Origin: Rhodobacteraceae bacterium KLH11
GTDB lineage: Bacteria; Pseudomonadota; Alphaproteobacteria; Rhodobacterales; Rhodobacteraceae
NCBI GenBank assembly: GCA_000158135.1
Contig: DS999531.1
Coordinates: 99,737 to 163,736, forward strand
Direction of reading: 5' to 3'
Length of the DNA stretch: 64,000 nucleotides
In this document: one piece after another, positions 35,695-45,211 of the stretch
How positions within the stretch are numbered: the stretch's first letter is position 1
How the letters are laid out: every line of letters begins with the position of its first letter
The notes under the pieces: model-generated
Told to the model about the DNA's origin: nothing
Databases searched by the model: none
What the model saw: only the letters and a program-made list of their open reading frames with translations
Made by a program: the position numbers and the translations under genes

Positions 35695-36688
35695 CTTCTC
35701 CGGTAAATGAAGTTTGCAGGGCTTCGACCAATTCGGCCCAATCCGGTCGGGCTTTCAATTCCTCGGCTTTCGATCTGTGCCACTCGCAGGCCTGATGGTG
35801 CAGGTCTGCCAGTTGTGGATCCGCCATCATTTCAATCTTGATTTCATGCATTGCCGGAAGGTGCTGCAATATTGAACGATCCTCGACGTTGTTGTGGTTC
35901 ATCACCAGCCAGTATTTCAGCCCCTGATCCTGACCGACATGATTGGTTCGCCCCCGGTCACGCTTGACCAGAAAGCTGTCGGTACTGCGCACGGCATAGT
36001 GGTGAATCCGCGCAAAGTCATGGCTGAACCCGCGCCATGCCTTCCACTTTACCTGATCGGCAGGGTAAAGGTTTCCGCCCGCGTCCCGCCACATCACCCC
36101 TTCATAGGGAGCATCAGGATTTGGCGCATCCTCAGGGTTGATCCGGGGACGATGCGCGCGAAAACGGCTGAACTTGCCATTGTTCCGGAACAGCGTTTTG
36201 AACCCTTTTGTCCGGTGATGGGGGTAACCCTCTTCGGTGGCCGCCAGAAAGAATGTCTCTGGGACAGGCTGATCAACAAAATCGTTCATCCCCGCATTCC
36301 CGAACATACGCCAGCAGATTGAAATCGCGTCCGCTTCTCCGCTGGCATCTACCAGAGATCGAATATCGCCCCGAGGCAACCGGACATTGATATATTCATC
36401 CACATCCAGGCTCATGATCCAGTCAGAAGACAAATAGCTTGGGTGGCTGCGCGACAGGGAAAACGCACGGTTTTGCGGCGTCGCGCGCGGGCCCAGCCGG
36501 TTGCGTTCATGATGCGCCCAGCCCAGTTCCTGCATCCGGTCGCCCATGGCATCGGTGCCATCTGCGCAATCGTTGGTATAGATCAGAATATCATCAAAGC
36601 CGATCGCGCGGTTATAGGCCACCCAATCGATCATAAAAGGCCCTTCGTTCTTCATCGTGGTCACGATGAGAAAGGTCTCATTTGCCAT
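35681..36688 (-). CDS. glycosyltransferase family 2, paralogue
   Basis: This 335-residue protein has the same layout as the gene at 33823: TTMKNEGPFMIDWVAYNRAIG, YTNDCADGTD, MSLDVDEYINVRLP, and KRDRGRTNHVGQDQG near residue 235. The two are clearly paralogues that have diverged. The C-terminal part is Trp/His-rich. It overlaps the methyltransferase gene by 14 bases and follows the gene at 36735. Confidence 0.83.
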   Translation of the reverse strand: MANETFLIVTTMKNEGPFMIDWVAYNRAIGFDDILIYTNDCADGTDAMGDRMQELGWAHHERNRLGPRATPQNRAFSLSRSHPSYLSSDWIMSLDVDEYINVRLPRGDIRSLVDASGEADAISICWRMFGNAGMNDFVDQPVPETFFLAATEEGYPHHRTKGFKTLFRNNGKFSRFRAHRPRINPEDAPNPDAPYEGVMWRDAGGNLYPADQVKWKAWRGFSHDFARIHHYAVRSTDSFLVKRDRGRTNHVGQDQGLKYWLVMNHNNVEDRSILQHLPAMHEIKIEMMADPQLADLHHQACEWHRSKAEELKARPDWAELVEALQTSFTGEDAHG

Positions 36689-36734
36689 ATGTTATACTCT
36701 TGCCTGTGCCGTTAGCGGTCTGTTGTTGTTCTGT

Positions 36735-37664
36735 TTAGAATAGCCTCAGAATTTTGTCCAACTCTGCCGTCACCTCGGTGGGTGCGATCTGCCGGGCGAC
36801 ATCTGCCATTCGGGTGCTTGCGTTGTTCCACCGGGCACTGCCGAACTCGGCAGCGGCGCGCGCAACCCCTTCACCGATCACAGCAGCATCGGTGCTGTCC
36901 ACGAAATACGGATAGTCCGCCCCAAGGTAGTATTCGGCATCATGCACCTGACGATTCACCAGAACGTTGGCCCCGACCACCGCCGCGTTGAAACCCTTGG
37001 TGAAGGGTTTGGAGGACAAGATGCCCCGGGTCAGCACAGGGCTGGGATCCCGGGTACAGATGTGGAAATTCGCCTCGGACAGGCGCGCGATGAACGCGCT
37101 CACATCGCCCTTGCCATCATAGCCCGGAACAATGGCCTGTTCGGCCAGCGCAGGCGGTAAAACCACGTTATCCGGCAGCCCGAAATAGCCAAGCCAAAAG
37201 CTGCCCCGCGGCGCGGATGCGGCTTTGAGGCGCGGATCGGCGTGATGGCGCAGATGGCGCACCTGGGTGCCCGGTGTCGGATCAAGCGCGGCCAATCCCC
37301 GGTGCAGAGAACGCTCACTTTCGTAGGACGCCGCAATATGCACATCGATGAATCCGGGCTCAAACGGACCCGCCACAATATCCAGGTGATCGACGCAGAT
37401 ACCGGCAGCGGCACGCTTCAGCGAAGCCCTGAATTCGGGCCCCAGATTGGCCGCCGCGCTTTTGTGGAAAATGACAATCGCATCTTTGCAGGCGTTAACG
37501 AACCGCCTGCAGGCATGAGGCCGCGCCCCTTTGGGGGCCAACGCAACCTCAAAGCTATAGCGTTCAGACAAATGCGCCTTGGCCAGCGCCGCCAACTGAT
37601 CGACCCGCATCGCTTTGCCGCCCATCATTTTCTGGCCGATACGATATGCAAAGATCACTTTCAT
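36735..37664 (-). CDS. glycosyltransferase-like protein of surface cluster
   Basis: This 309-residue protein begins MKVIFAYRIGQKMMGGK and shows alternating beta-alpha segments. Motifs GFIDVHIAASYES and GFNAAVVGANVLVNRQ would suit the C-terminal domain of a GT-B enzyme. I cannot assign a CAZy family. Position at the head of the glycosyltransferase/methyltransferase cluster supports a role in glycan assembly. The start at 37664 has GGGGCAATCACC before it. The 294 bases upstream (37665-37958) contain no supported gene. Confidence 0.6.
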   Translation of the reverse strand: MKVIFAYRIGQKMMGGKAMRVDQLAALAKAHLSERYSFEVALAPKGARPHACRRFVNACKDAIVIFHKSAAANLGPEFRASLKRAAAGICVDHLDIVAGPFEPGFIDVHIAASYESERSLHRGLAALDPTPGTQVRHLRHHADPRLKAASAPRGSFWLGYFGLPDNVVLPPALAEQAIVPGYDGKGDVSAFIARLSEANFHICTRDPSPVLTRGILSSKPFTKGFNAAVVGANVLVNRQVHDAEYYLGADYPYFVDSTDAAVIGEGVARAAAEFGSARWNNASTRMADVARQIAPTEVTAELDKILRLF

Positions 37665-37958
37665 CGGTGATTGCCCCTTGCATGCCAGCATCCAGGCGTG
37701 CCGTCACCAACGCCAAAGGTGAACAGAAGGCCGGGATGGCGCACCTGCGCGCCGGTGGATGAACCCCGTATGCTCCGGTCGGATTGGATAATGCCCAAGA
37801 TCTGAGGTTCCCTGCCTGACGCGGCGCATGCAGCCTGCACTTCACAGCAGATGCAACCGTAAACCATTTTGCTGCGAAAACATCACAAAGTGATCGTGAT
37901 TTGAAGAGGGATCGCTCATACATCAACCGGGGATGCATCAAAGAGCGCGCGGATGGCC

Positions 37959-38915
37959 TCAGACGTGGTGTCGGTTCTGCGGTATCACCTCATATCCCGG
38001 CTCTTCCGGCTCCTCATCGGTCATCTCCGAAGGGAAGCCCGGCGCGCGGATGTCCAGACCTGTCGCCTCTTCCAGCCGTTTGACAATGTTGGGTGACAAT
38101 TCGCGCGCACCGAAACGCGCGATACCGTCTTCGAAGATTTTGATCATCACCGGGTTCATCTCCAGCGGCACACCCGCGCGGTCGGCAACCTCTTGAAACA
38201 GGCCGATATCCTTCTTCACAAGATCCATGGTAAACGAAATATCGCGTGAACCGTTCAGGATGACCTGACTTTCAGTTTCATGCACAAATGAGGTGCCCGA
38301 TGAGATCTTGATCGCCTCATAGGTCGTACCCAGATCCATGCCAGCCGCCTTGGCAGTCACCAGCGCCTCGGCGCAGGTGATCAGATTGGCCGTCGCCAGA
38401 TAATTCGTCAGCACTTTCAAAACCGAGGCCGAGCCCAGATCACCCGTATGCAGAATACGCCGCCCCATCGTGGTGAGGAACGGCAATATCCGTTCGAACG
38501 TTTCCCGGTCGCACCCTGCGAAGATCGAAATATTGCCCGTCGCAGCGCGGTGACAACCACCCGAAACCGGGCAATCCACCGCCGCCCCACCGCGTTCGAT
38601 TACCATGGCGCCAAGACGTTTGACCTCGGCCTCATCCGTCGTCGACATCTCCATCCAGATTTTGCCCGGACCAACCTCGGGCAACATCTCCTGCATGACC
38701 GCATCCGAGGCGGCAGGCGATGGCAAACAAGTAATCACCGCATCGCAATCGCGCATCAATTGGGCCGGATTCCGGGCGGCCCGCGCCCCCTGCGCCACGA
38801 ACCCCGCCACCAGATCGGGGTTCAGGTCATGCACCGTCAGGTCGATCCCGTTGCGCAGCAATGAGCCCGACAGCTTGCCGCCGACATTTCCCAGCCCGAT
38901 GAATCCAACTTTCAT
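37959..38915 (-). CDS. NAD(P)-dependent beta-hydroxyacid dehydrogenase (HIBADH family)
   Basis: This 318-residue protein has an N-terminal Rossmann domain (MKVGFIGLGNVGGKLSGSL), the substrate-binding motif DCPVSGGCHRAATG, and the catalytic Lys in GSASVLKVLTNYL (about residue 170). Related enzymes oxidise 3-hydroxyisobutyrate, tartronate semialdehyde or similar acids. The substrate is not shown by the neighbours. It is divergent from the cobalamin riboswitch and its operon. Confidence 0.85.
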   Translation of the reverse strand: MKVGFIGLGNVGGKLSGSLLRNGIDLTVHDLNPDLVAGFVAQGARAARNPAQLMRDCDAVITCLPSPAASDAVMQEMLPEVGPGKIWMEMSTTDEAEVKRLGAMVIERGGAAVDCPVSGGCHRAATGNISIFAGCDRETFERILPFLTTMGRRILHTGDLGSASVLKVLTNYLATANLITCAEALVTAKAAGMDLGTTYEAIKISSGTSFVHETESQVILNGSRDISFTMDLVKKDIGLFQEVADRAGVPLEMNPVMIKIFEDGIARFGARELSPNIVKRLEEATGLDIRAPGFPSEMTDEEPEEPGYEVIPQNRHHV

Positions 38916-39071
38916 GTGACGCGTCTCCCTGTTCGTCAGTCAGGGCCCATGCGATCACGCTGTCCGCTCACAGTCATGCCGCCCAACGACGCTGGTGGGT
39001 CGTTTTTCAACCCCTCACGCAACCCGGCGTCGCGTTGCGCTTGACAAGTCGCCCGCAGGTGCCGCATGTCC

Positions 39072-39256
39072 GGTCCGTTGGTGTCTGCAGCAGCAGATGA
39101 AAAGGGAATGCGTCAGCGGAGTCTCCGCCAAACGCAGCCGCCCCCGCGACCGTGACCGGAGAGGGTGCCCAAAGCCACTGGCCTGATGGCCGGGAAGGCG
39201 GGACATCCGACAGGGCCAAAGCCCTGACATCCGCAAGCCGGGAGACCTGCCAACGC
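39072..39256 (+). promoter_or_regulatory. cobalamin riboswitch 1 (upstream of DUF1636-cobW-cobN)
   Basis: It contains the conserved AAAAGGGAATGCG, GCCGCCCCCGCGACCGTGA, GCCACTGG and B12-box GCAAGCCGGGAGACCTGCC (39233-39251). The closing P1 pairing GTTGG (39077-39081) with CCAAC (39250-39254) is visible. Downstream, CCCCC (39328-39332) and GGGGG (39343-39348) flank the Shine-Dalgarno-like G tract just before the ATG at 39358, so binding probably acts on translation initiation. This expression platform is an inference. Confidence 0.92.
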
Positions 39257-39357
39257 CCGAAGATGAAACCGGACGGGGTGTTCCGGTGTCGGGTCCATGA
39301 CCTACCGTGGCCCGCATGAGACCCCGTCCCCCGAAACCTGTTGGGGGGATGAGAAAC

Positions 39358-39738
39358 ATGACCGAGACCACACCAGTTGAACTGCTGGTCTGCACCACCT
39401 GCCGCCGCGGCGTGCCTGTCGAAGATGACGCGCAGCGACCGGGTGCGTTGCTGCATCAGGCGCTGGAACAGGCCGATCTGCCCGAAGGCGTCAATTTAAA
39501 GGCTGTCGAGTGTCTGTCGAACTGCGATCAGGGCTGTTCTATCGTCCTGCGCGGCGGGCCGGATCGCTGGACCTTTGTCTATGAAAACCTGAACGAAACC
39601 GACCATGTCGACGTTATCGTCGACGGCGCAAGCAAATATCTGGCCACTCAGGATGGTTTGGTCAAATGGCGCGAGCGTCCGGAACATTTCCGCAAGAACT
39701 GCGCCTCGCGCATCCCCCCGATTGGAGCCCTGAAATGA
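39358..39738 (+). CDS. DUF1636 metal-binding protein (first copy)
   Basis: This 126-residue protein has a CTTC pair near residue 11 and CLSNCDQGC near residue 50, the cysteine pattern of DUF1636. The family resembles thioredoxin-fold [2Fe-2S] proteins and sits beside cobalt and cobalamin genes. ATG 39358 lies under the riboswitch, and the stop overlaps cobW (ATGA). A function in cobalt handling or electron transfer to CobG is plausible but unproven. Confidence 0.8.
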   Translation: MTETTPVELLVCTTCRRGVPVEDDAQRPGALLHQALEQADLPEGVNLKAVECLSNCDQGCSIVLRGGPDRWTFVYENLNETDHVDVIVDGASKYLATQDGLVKWRERPEHFRKNCASRIPPIGALK

Positions 39739-40790
39739 GCAATCTGGAAAAACTCCCCGTTACTGTGATCACAGGCTTTCTGGGTTCGGGCAAAACCACA
39801 CTGGTGCGGCACCTGATGCAGAACCCGCAGGGCAAACGTCTGGCCGTTGTGGTCAATGAATTCGGCGATGTCGGCGTCGATGGTGATATCCTGAAATCCT
39901 GCGCCATCCCCGATTGCCCGGCCGAGAACATCATGGAACTGGCCAATGGCTGCATCTGCTGCACCGTGGCCGATGATTTCATTCCCACCATCGAGGCTCT
40001 GATGGCGCTGGAACCGCGCCCCGATCATATCCTGATCGAAACATCCGGTCTGGCGCTGCCCAAGCCGCTGCTGAAAGCCTTTGACTGGCCCGATATCCGC
40101 TCGAAGATTACTGTCGATGGCGTGATCGCGCTGGCCGATGCCGAGGCTGTCGCCGCCGGTCGTTTTGCGCCCAATGTCGAAGCGGTGGATGCCCAGCGCA
40201 TGGCCGATGACTCGATCGACCATGAAACACCCTTGTCCGAAGTGTTCGAGGATCAGATTTCCTGCGCCGATATCATCCTGCTGACCAAGCCCGATCTGGC
40301 TGGCCCGGACGGCGTGGCCAAGGCGCGTGAGGTTATCGCGGCCGAAGCTCCGCGCCCTCTGCCCGTGGTCGAGGTCGCCGAAGGTGCAGTGGATGTGCGT
40401 GTCGTGCTGGGCTTGGAAGCCGCCGCCGAGGACGACATGGACGCCCGCCCCAGCCATCACGACGGCCACCATGATCACGAACATGACGATTTCGAAAGCA
40501 TCATTGTCGAACTGCCGGAACAGACCGACCCGCTTGATCTGGTCGCCAGGATCGAGCGTTTGGCGAATGAGCTAAACATCCTGCGTGTCAAAGGCTATGC
40601 CGCCGTTCAGGGCAAACCCATGCGCCTGCTGGTGCAGGCCGTTGGTGCCCGGGTCCGTCACCAATATGACCGCCCGTGGACCCCCGGCGAAGATCGCCGC
40701 TCGCGTCTGGTGGTGATCGCCGAGCATGACAACATCAAAGAGGCTGAAATCCGCGACATCCTTGCGGGTGTGCGTGAGGCCGCCGAATAA
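39735..40790 (+). CDS. cobW: CobW, GTP-dependent metal chaperone
   Basis: This 351-residue P-loop GTPase of the COG0523 family has Walker A GFLGSGKTT, the metal-binding motif GCICC (CxCC), an ETSG segment, and a His/Asp-rich stretch (HHDGHHDHEHDD, about residues 240-252). CobW delivers Co2+ for cobaltochelatase in the aerobic pathway. Its stop is followed 3 bases later by cobN. Confidence 0.95.
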   Translation: MSNLEKLPVTVITGFLGSGKTTLVRHLMQNPQGKRLAVVVNEFGDVGVDGDILKSCAIPDCPAENIMELANGCICCTVADDFIPTIEALMALEPRPDHILIETSGLALPKPLLKAFDWPDIRSKITVDGVIALADAEAVAAGRFAPNVEAVDAQRMADDSIDHETPLSEVFEDQISCADIILLTKPDLAGPDGVAKAREVIAAEAPRPLPVVEVAEGAVDVRVVLGLEAAAEDDMDARPSHHDGHHDHEHDDFESIIVELPEQTDPLDLVARIERLANELNILRVKGYAAVQGKPMRLLVQAVGARVRHQYDRPWTPGEDRRSRLVVIAEHDNIKEAEIRDILAGVREAAE

Positions 40791-40793
40791 GCC

Positions 40794-43700
40794 ATGCATG
40801 TCGTCTTTCGCGAAAGCCACGGGTTAGAGGAAACGGAAACCCCGACCGATCTGGGCCAGAGCCCGGCGGATCTCGTGGTTCTGTCCTTTTCCGACAGTGA
40901 CCTCGGTGCTTTCGCGGCAGGCTGGCATCGTGGCGGCGGCCCCGAGGGGCGCATGCCAACCCTGCGGCTGGCCAATTTGACGGCGCTGAAACATCCCCTC
41001 TCCGTCGACACCTATGTGGAACAGACGCTGGAGGGCGCAAAGGGCATCCTGATCCGGCTGATTGGTGGCGTGCCCTATTGGTCTTACGGGTTGCAACAGG
41101 TTCTGGCGCTGGCACAGGCCAAGGGCATCGCGCTGGCCGTGCTGCCCGCCGACGCGCGCGAGGACACGCGGCTGGATGACTATTCCACCCTGCCCGTTTC
41201 GACCCTGCGGCGCTTGGCGCATCTTTGTGATACCGGTGGTGAGGTCGCGGCGCAGGCCGCTTTGGCGCAGATGTCATTGGCCGCGGGGTTATATGCTGGG
41301 CCGGTGATGGGGGCAAAAACGCTGCCCGACTGCGGCGTATGGTGCCCCGATCGCGGTGTGATCCCGGTGGATACTGCATTCACGGGCGATACGAAACGCG
41401 TCCTCGTCACCTTTTACCGCGCGTACCTGACCTCGGCAGACACTGCGCCGGTCGCGGCCCTGATCCGCAGCTTGCGGGCGCGCGGGTTCGCGGCTGCTGG
41501 CGTATTCGCCCCCTCGCTCAAAGCGCCTAACGCCGCCGATTGGCTGCGTGAAACCATCGTTGCGCTGGGCCCGTCGGTCATCATCAACGCCACATCCTTC
41601 TCGGGCAAAGGCGCGTCGGGCACCTCGCCTCTGGACGCCGCGAATGTCCCGGTGTTTCAGGTCGCGCTCGCCACCTCGCGCCGCAAAGCCTGGGCCGAGG
41701 CAGAACGCGGCCTCTCCCCCGCCGACCTCGCCATGCATGTGGTCCTGCCCGAGGTGGATGGGCGGATTTCAGCGGGCATCGCCTCGTTTAAAGAGCCCGG
41801 CAAGCGCGACCCGCATCTGGAATACGCGCGCTTTGCCCACCGGGCCGAGCCCGAACGGATCGAAGCCATCCTCGACCGCGTGACTGGCTGGATGGCCCTG
41901 AATGACAAGCTCAAGGCAGATCAAATCCCGGCGCTGGTGCTGTCCACCTATCCGGGCAAGGATTGGCAAATGGCCCATGCGGTCGGATTGGATGCGTTGG
42001 CCTCGACCGAAGCGATTTTGGCCGATCTGCAAGACGAAGGCTATGATATTGCACCTGCCGAACCGGTTGCCGAAGCTCTTCTGAACGCGCGGATCTCGTG
42101 GTCCTTGCAAGATTATCTGGCCGCGCTGGAAAGCTTGCCCGAACAACTGCGCGCAGACCTCGAAACCGTTTGGGGCAAGCCCGAAGATGACCCGGCCTTG
42201 GCCGATGGCGCGTTCCATTTCACCGCCCTGCGGCGCGGCAAGGCTCTGGTCGCGCTGCAACCGGAACGGGGGATGCCGGACCTGCGCGAAGACGACTACC
42301 ATGACCTCAGCCGCACCCCGCGTCACAGCTATGTCGCGTTCTATCTGTGGCTGCGCAAAGGCCTTGGCGCGGACGCTCTGATCCATATCGGCGCACATGG
42401 CACGCTGGAATGGCTGCCCGGCAAATCGGTCGCGCTGTCCGCCGAATGCTGGCCCGAGGCGCTGATCCGCGATCTGCCGGTGATCTACCCCTTCATCGTC
42501 AACGATCCCGGCGAAGCCGCACAGGCCAAACGCCGGATCGGGGCCGTTACGCTGGGCCATATCCCACCCCCGCTGAAGGAAAGCGGCACGCCGGATCGCA
42601 TGGTGCGGCTGGAATCGCTGCTGGATGAATTCTCGAACGCTGACGGGCTGGACCCCAAGCGGCGCGACCGGTTGCAAGAGGATATCCGCGATGAGGCGCA
42701 GGCCATCGGGTTGGAAAACGACCTTGGTTTGGATCAGGCCACCTGCACCGCCGAAGCGATCACCCGCATCGACCGTTTTGTCTGTGATATCAAGGAAAGC
42801 CAGTTCGGAGACGGGCTGCACATTTTTGGGCGTGCGCCCGAGGTGGCAGGTCAGTTTGACCCCACCCCTTCAGCCCGTGCCGAACGGCAGGCGCTGCTGG
42901 ATGCGCTGGCTGGCAAACGGATCGAGGCCGGGCCCTCCGGTTCCCCCTATCGCGGGCGCTCGGATGTGCTGCCAACGGGACGGAACCTTTATACAACCGA
43001 TCCACGTTCGGTTCCGACCCGTGCGGCTTTTGCTCAGGGCGTGAAGCTGGCCGAAGAACTGGTTCGCCGGCACCTGCAAGAGGAAGGCGACTATCCCAGG
43101 GGGCTGATCGTCGACCTGTGGGGCTCGGCCACCATGCGCACCGCCGGAGAGGAGTTTGCCATGGCACTGCACCTGCTGGGTGTGAAACCGGTGTGGGACA
43201 AGGGCTCGGAACGGGTCTCGGGGATCGAGGTTCTGCCGATCACCGACCTCAATCGTCCGCGTCTGGATGTCACTTTGCGCGTTTCAGGCCTGTTCCGCGA
43301 TGTGTTCCCCACCCTCTCGGCGTTGTTTGGTCAGGCGGTGCGGGTGTTATCCGATCGCGATGAAGCCCCCGATTGGAACCCCTATGCCGGTCAAGCCCCG
43401 GCCGCCCGCGTATTCGGCCCCGCCCCCGGCAGCTATGGCGTCAACATGACCCAGCTGTCCGAAGTCTATACAGATGAGGCCCGCGCACAGGCCGGTGAGG
43501 CCTGGCTTGACGCCAGTTCCTTTGCGCTGGAAGGCGAACATATCGCACAGGACAAAGACGGGATCGCCCGGCGCGTCGCCAATGCCGACAGCTTTGTTCA
43601 CCTGCAGGACCTGAGCGAGACCGACCTGCTGCTGGCCAACGACTATGCCATGCATGAGGCCGGGTTTGCCGCGGCCAAGAAAATCACCGGCGGTAGGGCG

Positions 43701-44087
43701 CAACTGTACCATCTGGACAATACCAACCCCGAAAAGCCACGCGCCCGCACGCTTGCGGAAGAAATCAGCCGCGTCGTCCATGCCCGCGCGGCCAATCCGG
43801 GCTGGATTGCGGGCATGCAACGGCACGGGTTCCGGGGGGCTGCCGAAATCGCGGCAACGCTGGATCACATGGCCTCTTTTGCGCATCTTTCCGGCTCGGT
43901 CGCACCACATCTGTTCGATCTCTACCACGATGCAACGCTGGGCGATGCTGAGGTGGATGCCTTCCTGCAAGAGGCAAATCCGCAGGCGCATCAAGCCATG
44001 CACGACCGGTTCCGCGCGCTGCTGGAGGCCGGATTGTGGAATACCCGCCGCAACTCGATCCGCGCCGATCTGGAGGGGTTGGGATGA
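40794..44087 (+). CDS. cobN: cobaltochelatase subunit CobN
   Basis: This 1097-residue large subunit of the aerobic ATP-dependent cobaltochelatase inserts Co2+ into hydrogenobyrinic acid a,c-diamide with CobS and CobT. Conserved BchH/CobN segments HIGAHGTLEWLPGKSVALS and LWGSATMRTAGEE are present. Length is normal. CobS and CobT are not in the window. The stop overlaps the cobG start. Confidence 0.95.
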   Translation: MHVVFRESHGLEETETPTDLGQSPADLVVLSFSDSDLGAFAAGWHRGGGPEGRMPTLRLANLTALKHPLSVDTYVEQTLEGAKGILIRLIGGVPYWSYGLQQVLALAQAKGIALAVLPADAREDTRLDDYSTLPVSTLRRLAHLCDTGGEVAAQAALAQMSLAAGLYAGPVMGAKTLPDCGVWCPDRGVIPVDTAFTGDTKRVLVTFYRAYLTSADTAPVAALIRSLRARGFAAAGVFAPSLKAPNAADWLRETIVALGPSVIINATSFSGKGASGTSPLDAANVPVFQVALATSRRKAWAEAERGLSPADLAMHVVLPEVDGRISAGIASFKEPGKRDPHLEYARFAHRAEPERIEAILDRVTGWMALNDKLKADQIPALVLSTYPGKDWQMAHAVGLDALASTEAILADLQDEGYDIAPAEPVAEALLNARISWSLQDYLAALESLPEQLRADLETVWGKPEDDPALADGAFHFTALRRGKALVALQPERGMPDLREDDYHDLSRTPRHSYVAFYLWLRKGLGADALIHIGAHGTLEWLPGKSVALSAECWPEALIRDLPVIYPFIVNDPGEAAQAKRRIGAVTLGHIPPPLKESGTPDRMVRLESLLDEFSNADGLDPKRRDRLQEDIRDEAQAIGLENDLGLDQATCTAEAITRIDRFVCDIKESQFGDGLHIFGRAPEVAGQFDPTPSARAERQALLDALAGKRIEAGPSGSPYRGRSDVLPTGRNLYTTDPRSVPTRAAFAQGVKLAEELVRRHLQEEGDYPRGLIVDLWGSATMRTAGEEFAMALHLLGVKPVWDKGSERVSGIEVLPITDLNRPRLDVTLRVSGLFRDVFPTLSALFGQAVRVLSDRDEAPDWNPYAGQAPAARVFGPAPGSYGVNMTQLSEVYTDEARAQAGEAWLDASSFALEGEHIAQDKDGIARRVANADSFVHLQDLSETDLLLANDYAMHEAGFAAAKKITGGRAQLYHLDNTNPEKPRARTLAEEISRVVHARAANPGWIAGMQRHGFRGAAEIAATLDHMASFAHLSGSVAPHLFDLYHDATLGDAEVDAFLQEANPQAHQAMHDRFRALLEAGLWNTRRNSIRADLEGLG

Positions 44088-45211
44088 GGGCCCCCATCGT
44101 TCAGGGCTGGTGCCCCGGTGCCCATCGCCCGATGATGTCTGGCGATGGTCTGATAGTGCGGGTACGTCCGCGGATGGCGCGTCTTGAGGCAGGGCAGATC
44201 TTGGGCCTGTGCAAGCTGGCCGGTCGGTTTGGCAACGGCACCATCGACCTGACCAACCGCGCCAATCTGCAACTACGGGGCGTGGCCGAAGCTGATCATC
44301 AGGCGCTGTTGGCAGAGCTCTCGGCCCTGAACCTTCTGGACGCCGAACCCGGTATTGAAATACGGCGCAACATTCTGGTTTCGCCGCTTTATCAGCCGGG
44401 TGATCTGACCGCTCAGTTAACACAGGAACTGATGGAACGGCTGGGAGAACTGCCCAACCTGCCCGCCAAGTTTGGCTTTGCCATCGACACCGGCCCCGCG
44501 CGGGTATTGACCGCGAATTCAGCCGATATTCGGTTGGAAACCGGCGCGAATGGGCTGATCCTGCGCGCTGATGGGGCCAAAACCGGACGAAGCGTCACCA
44601 AGACCGAAGCCATCGACCAACTGATCGCGCTGGCGAAATGGTTTGCCGATAACCACATGAGTGAGGTCCGCCGTATGGCCGCCCTCATCTCAGCGCAGAC
44701 CTTACCGCAGCGCTGGCAAGGTGCCGCGCCCGGCCCCGAGGGCAAACCGCTTCACCCCGGGACCTGTGAACTGGGCAACGTTTACGGTGCCGCATTCGGG
44801 CAATTGCCCGCACAACAGCTGCATGATCTGGTTACGAACAGCGGCGCGACGGCCATACGCGTTACCCCGTGGCGGCTGATCCTGCTGGAAGGCGGGGCGG
44901 CGATACCTGCCCCGGCGTTTGTCACAGATGGCACCGATCCGCTGATCACCACCGACGCCTGCCCCGGGGCACCGCTCTGCCCGCAGGCACAGGTCGAAAC
45001 CCGCGATGTTGCCCGCGCCCTGGCCTCACATATCTCTGGCAGCCTGCATGTTTCGGGCTGCGCAAAGGGGTGCGCCCGGATGGGGCCTGCGGATATCACG
45101 TTAGTCGGCAATGCCGGACGATTTGATCTTGTCAAACAGGGCCGCGCGGGGGATGAGCCTTGTCAGCGCGGGCTAAGCGCTGAGACACTAGTGACCATGG
45201 ATTTCACCTGA
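44084..45211 (+). CDS. cobG: precorrin-3B synthase CobG
   Basis: This 375-residue member of the nitrite/sulfite reductase fold uses O2 and an Fe-S cluster to hydroxylate precorrin-3A at C20, which marks the oxygen-dependent pathway. Cluster ligands are seen in DACPGAPLCPQ and HVSGCAKGCAR, with an N-terminal GTIDLTNRANLQLRG segment. The start overlaps cobN by four bases; an upstream in-frame ATG at 44036 lies inside cobN. Confidence 0.93.
   Translation: MRAPIVQGWCPGAHRPMMSGDGLIVRVRPRMARLEAGQILGLCKLAGRFGNGTIDLTNRANLQLRGVAEADHQALLAELSALNLLDAEPGIEIRRNILVSPLYQPGDLTAQLTQELMERLGELPNLPAKFGFAIDTGPARVLTANSADIRLETGANGLILRADGAKTGRSVTKTEAIDQLIALAKWFADNHMSEVRRMAALISAQTLPQRWQGAAPGPEGKPLHPGTCELGNVYGAAFGQLPAQQLHDLVTNSGATAIRVTPWRLILLEGGAAIPAPAFVTDGTDPLITTDACPGAPLCPQAQVETRDVARALASHISGSLHVSGCAKGCARMGPADITLVGNAGRFDLVKQGRAGDEPCQRGLSAETLVTMDFT

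Noticed and set aside
37564-37941. 125-residue minus-strand frame upstream of the glycosyltransferase-like gene
   Set aside because: It overlaps the start of a better-supported gene and shows no family features.
38985-39007. Small hairpin AACGAC...GTCGTT followed by Ts upstream of riboswitch 1
   Set aside because: The stem is only six pairs and no plus-strand gene precedes it, so I could not support a terminator or small RNA.
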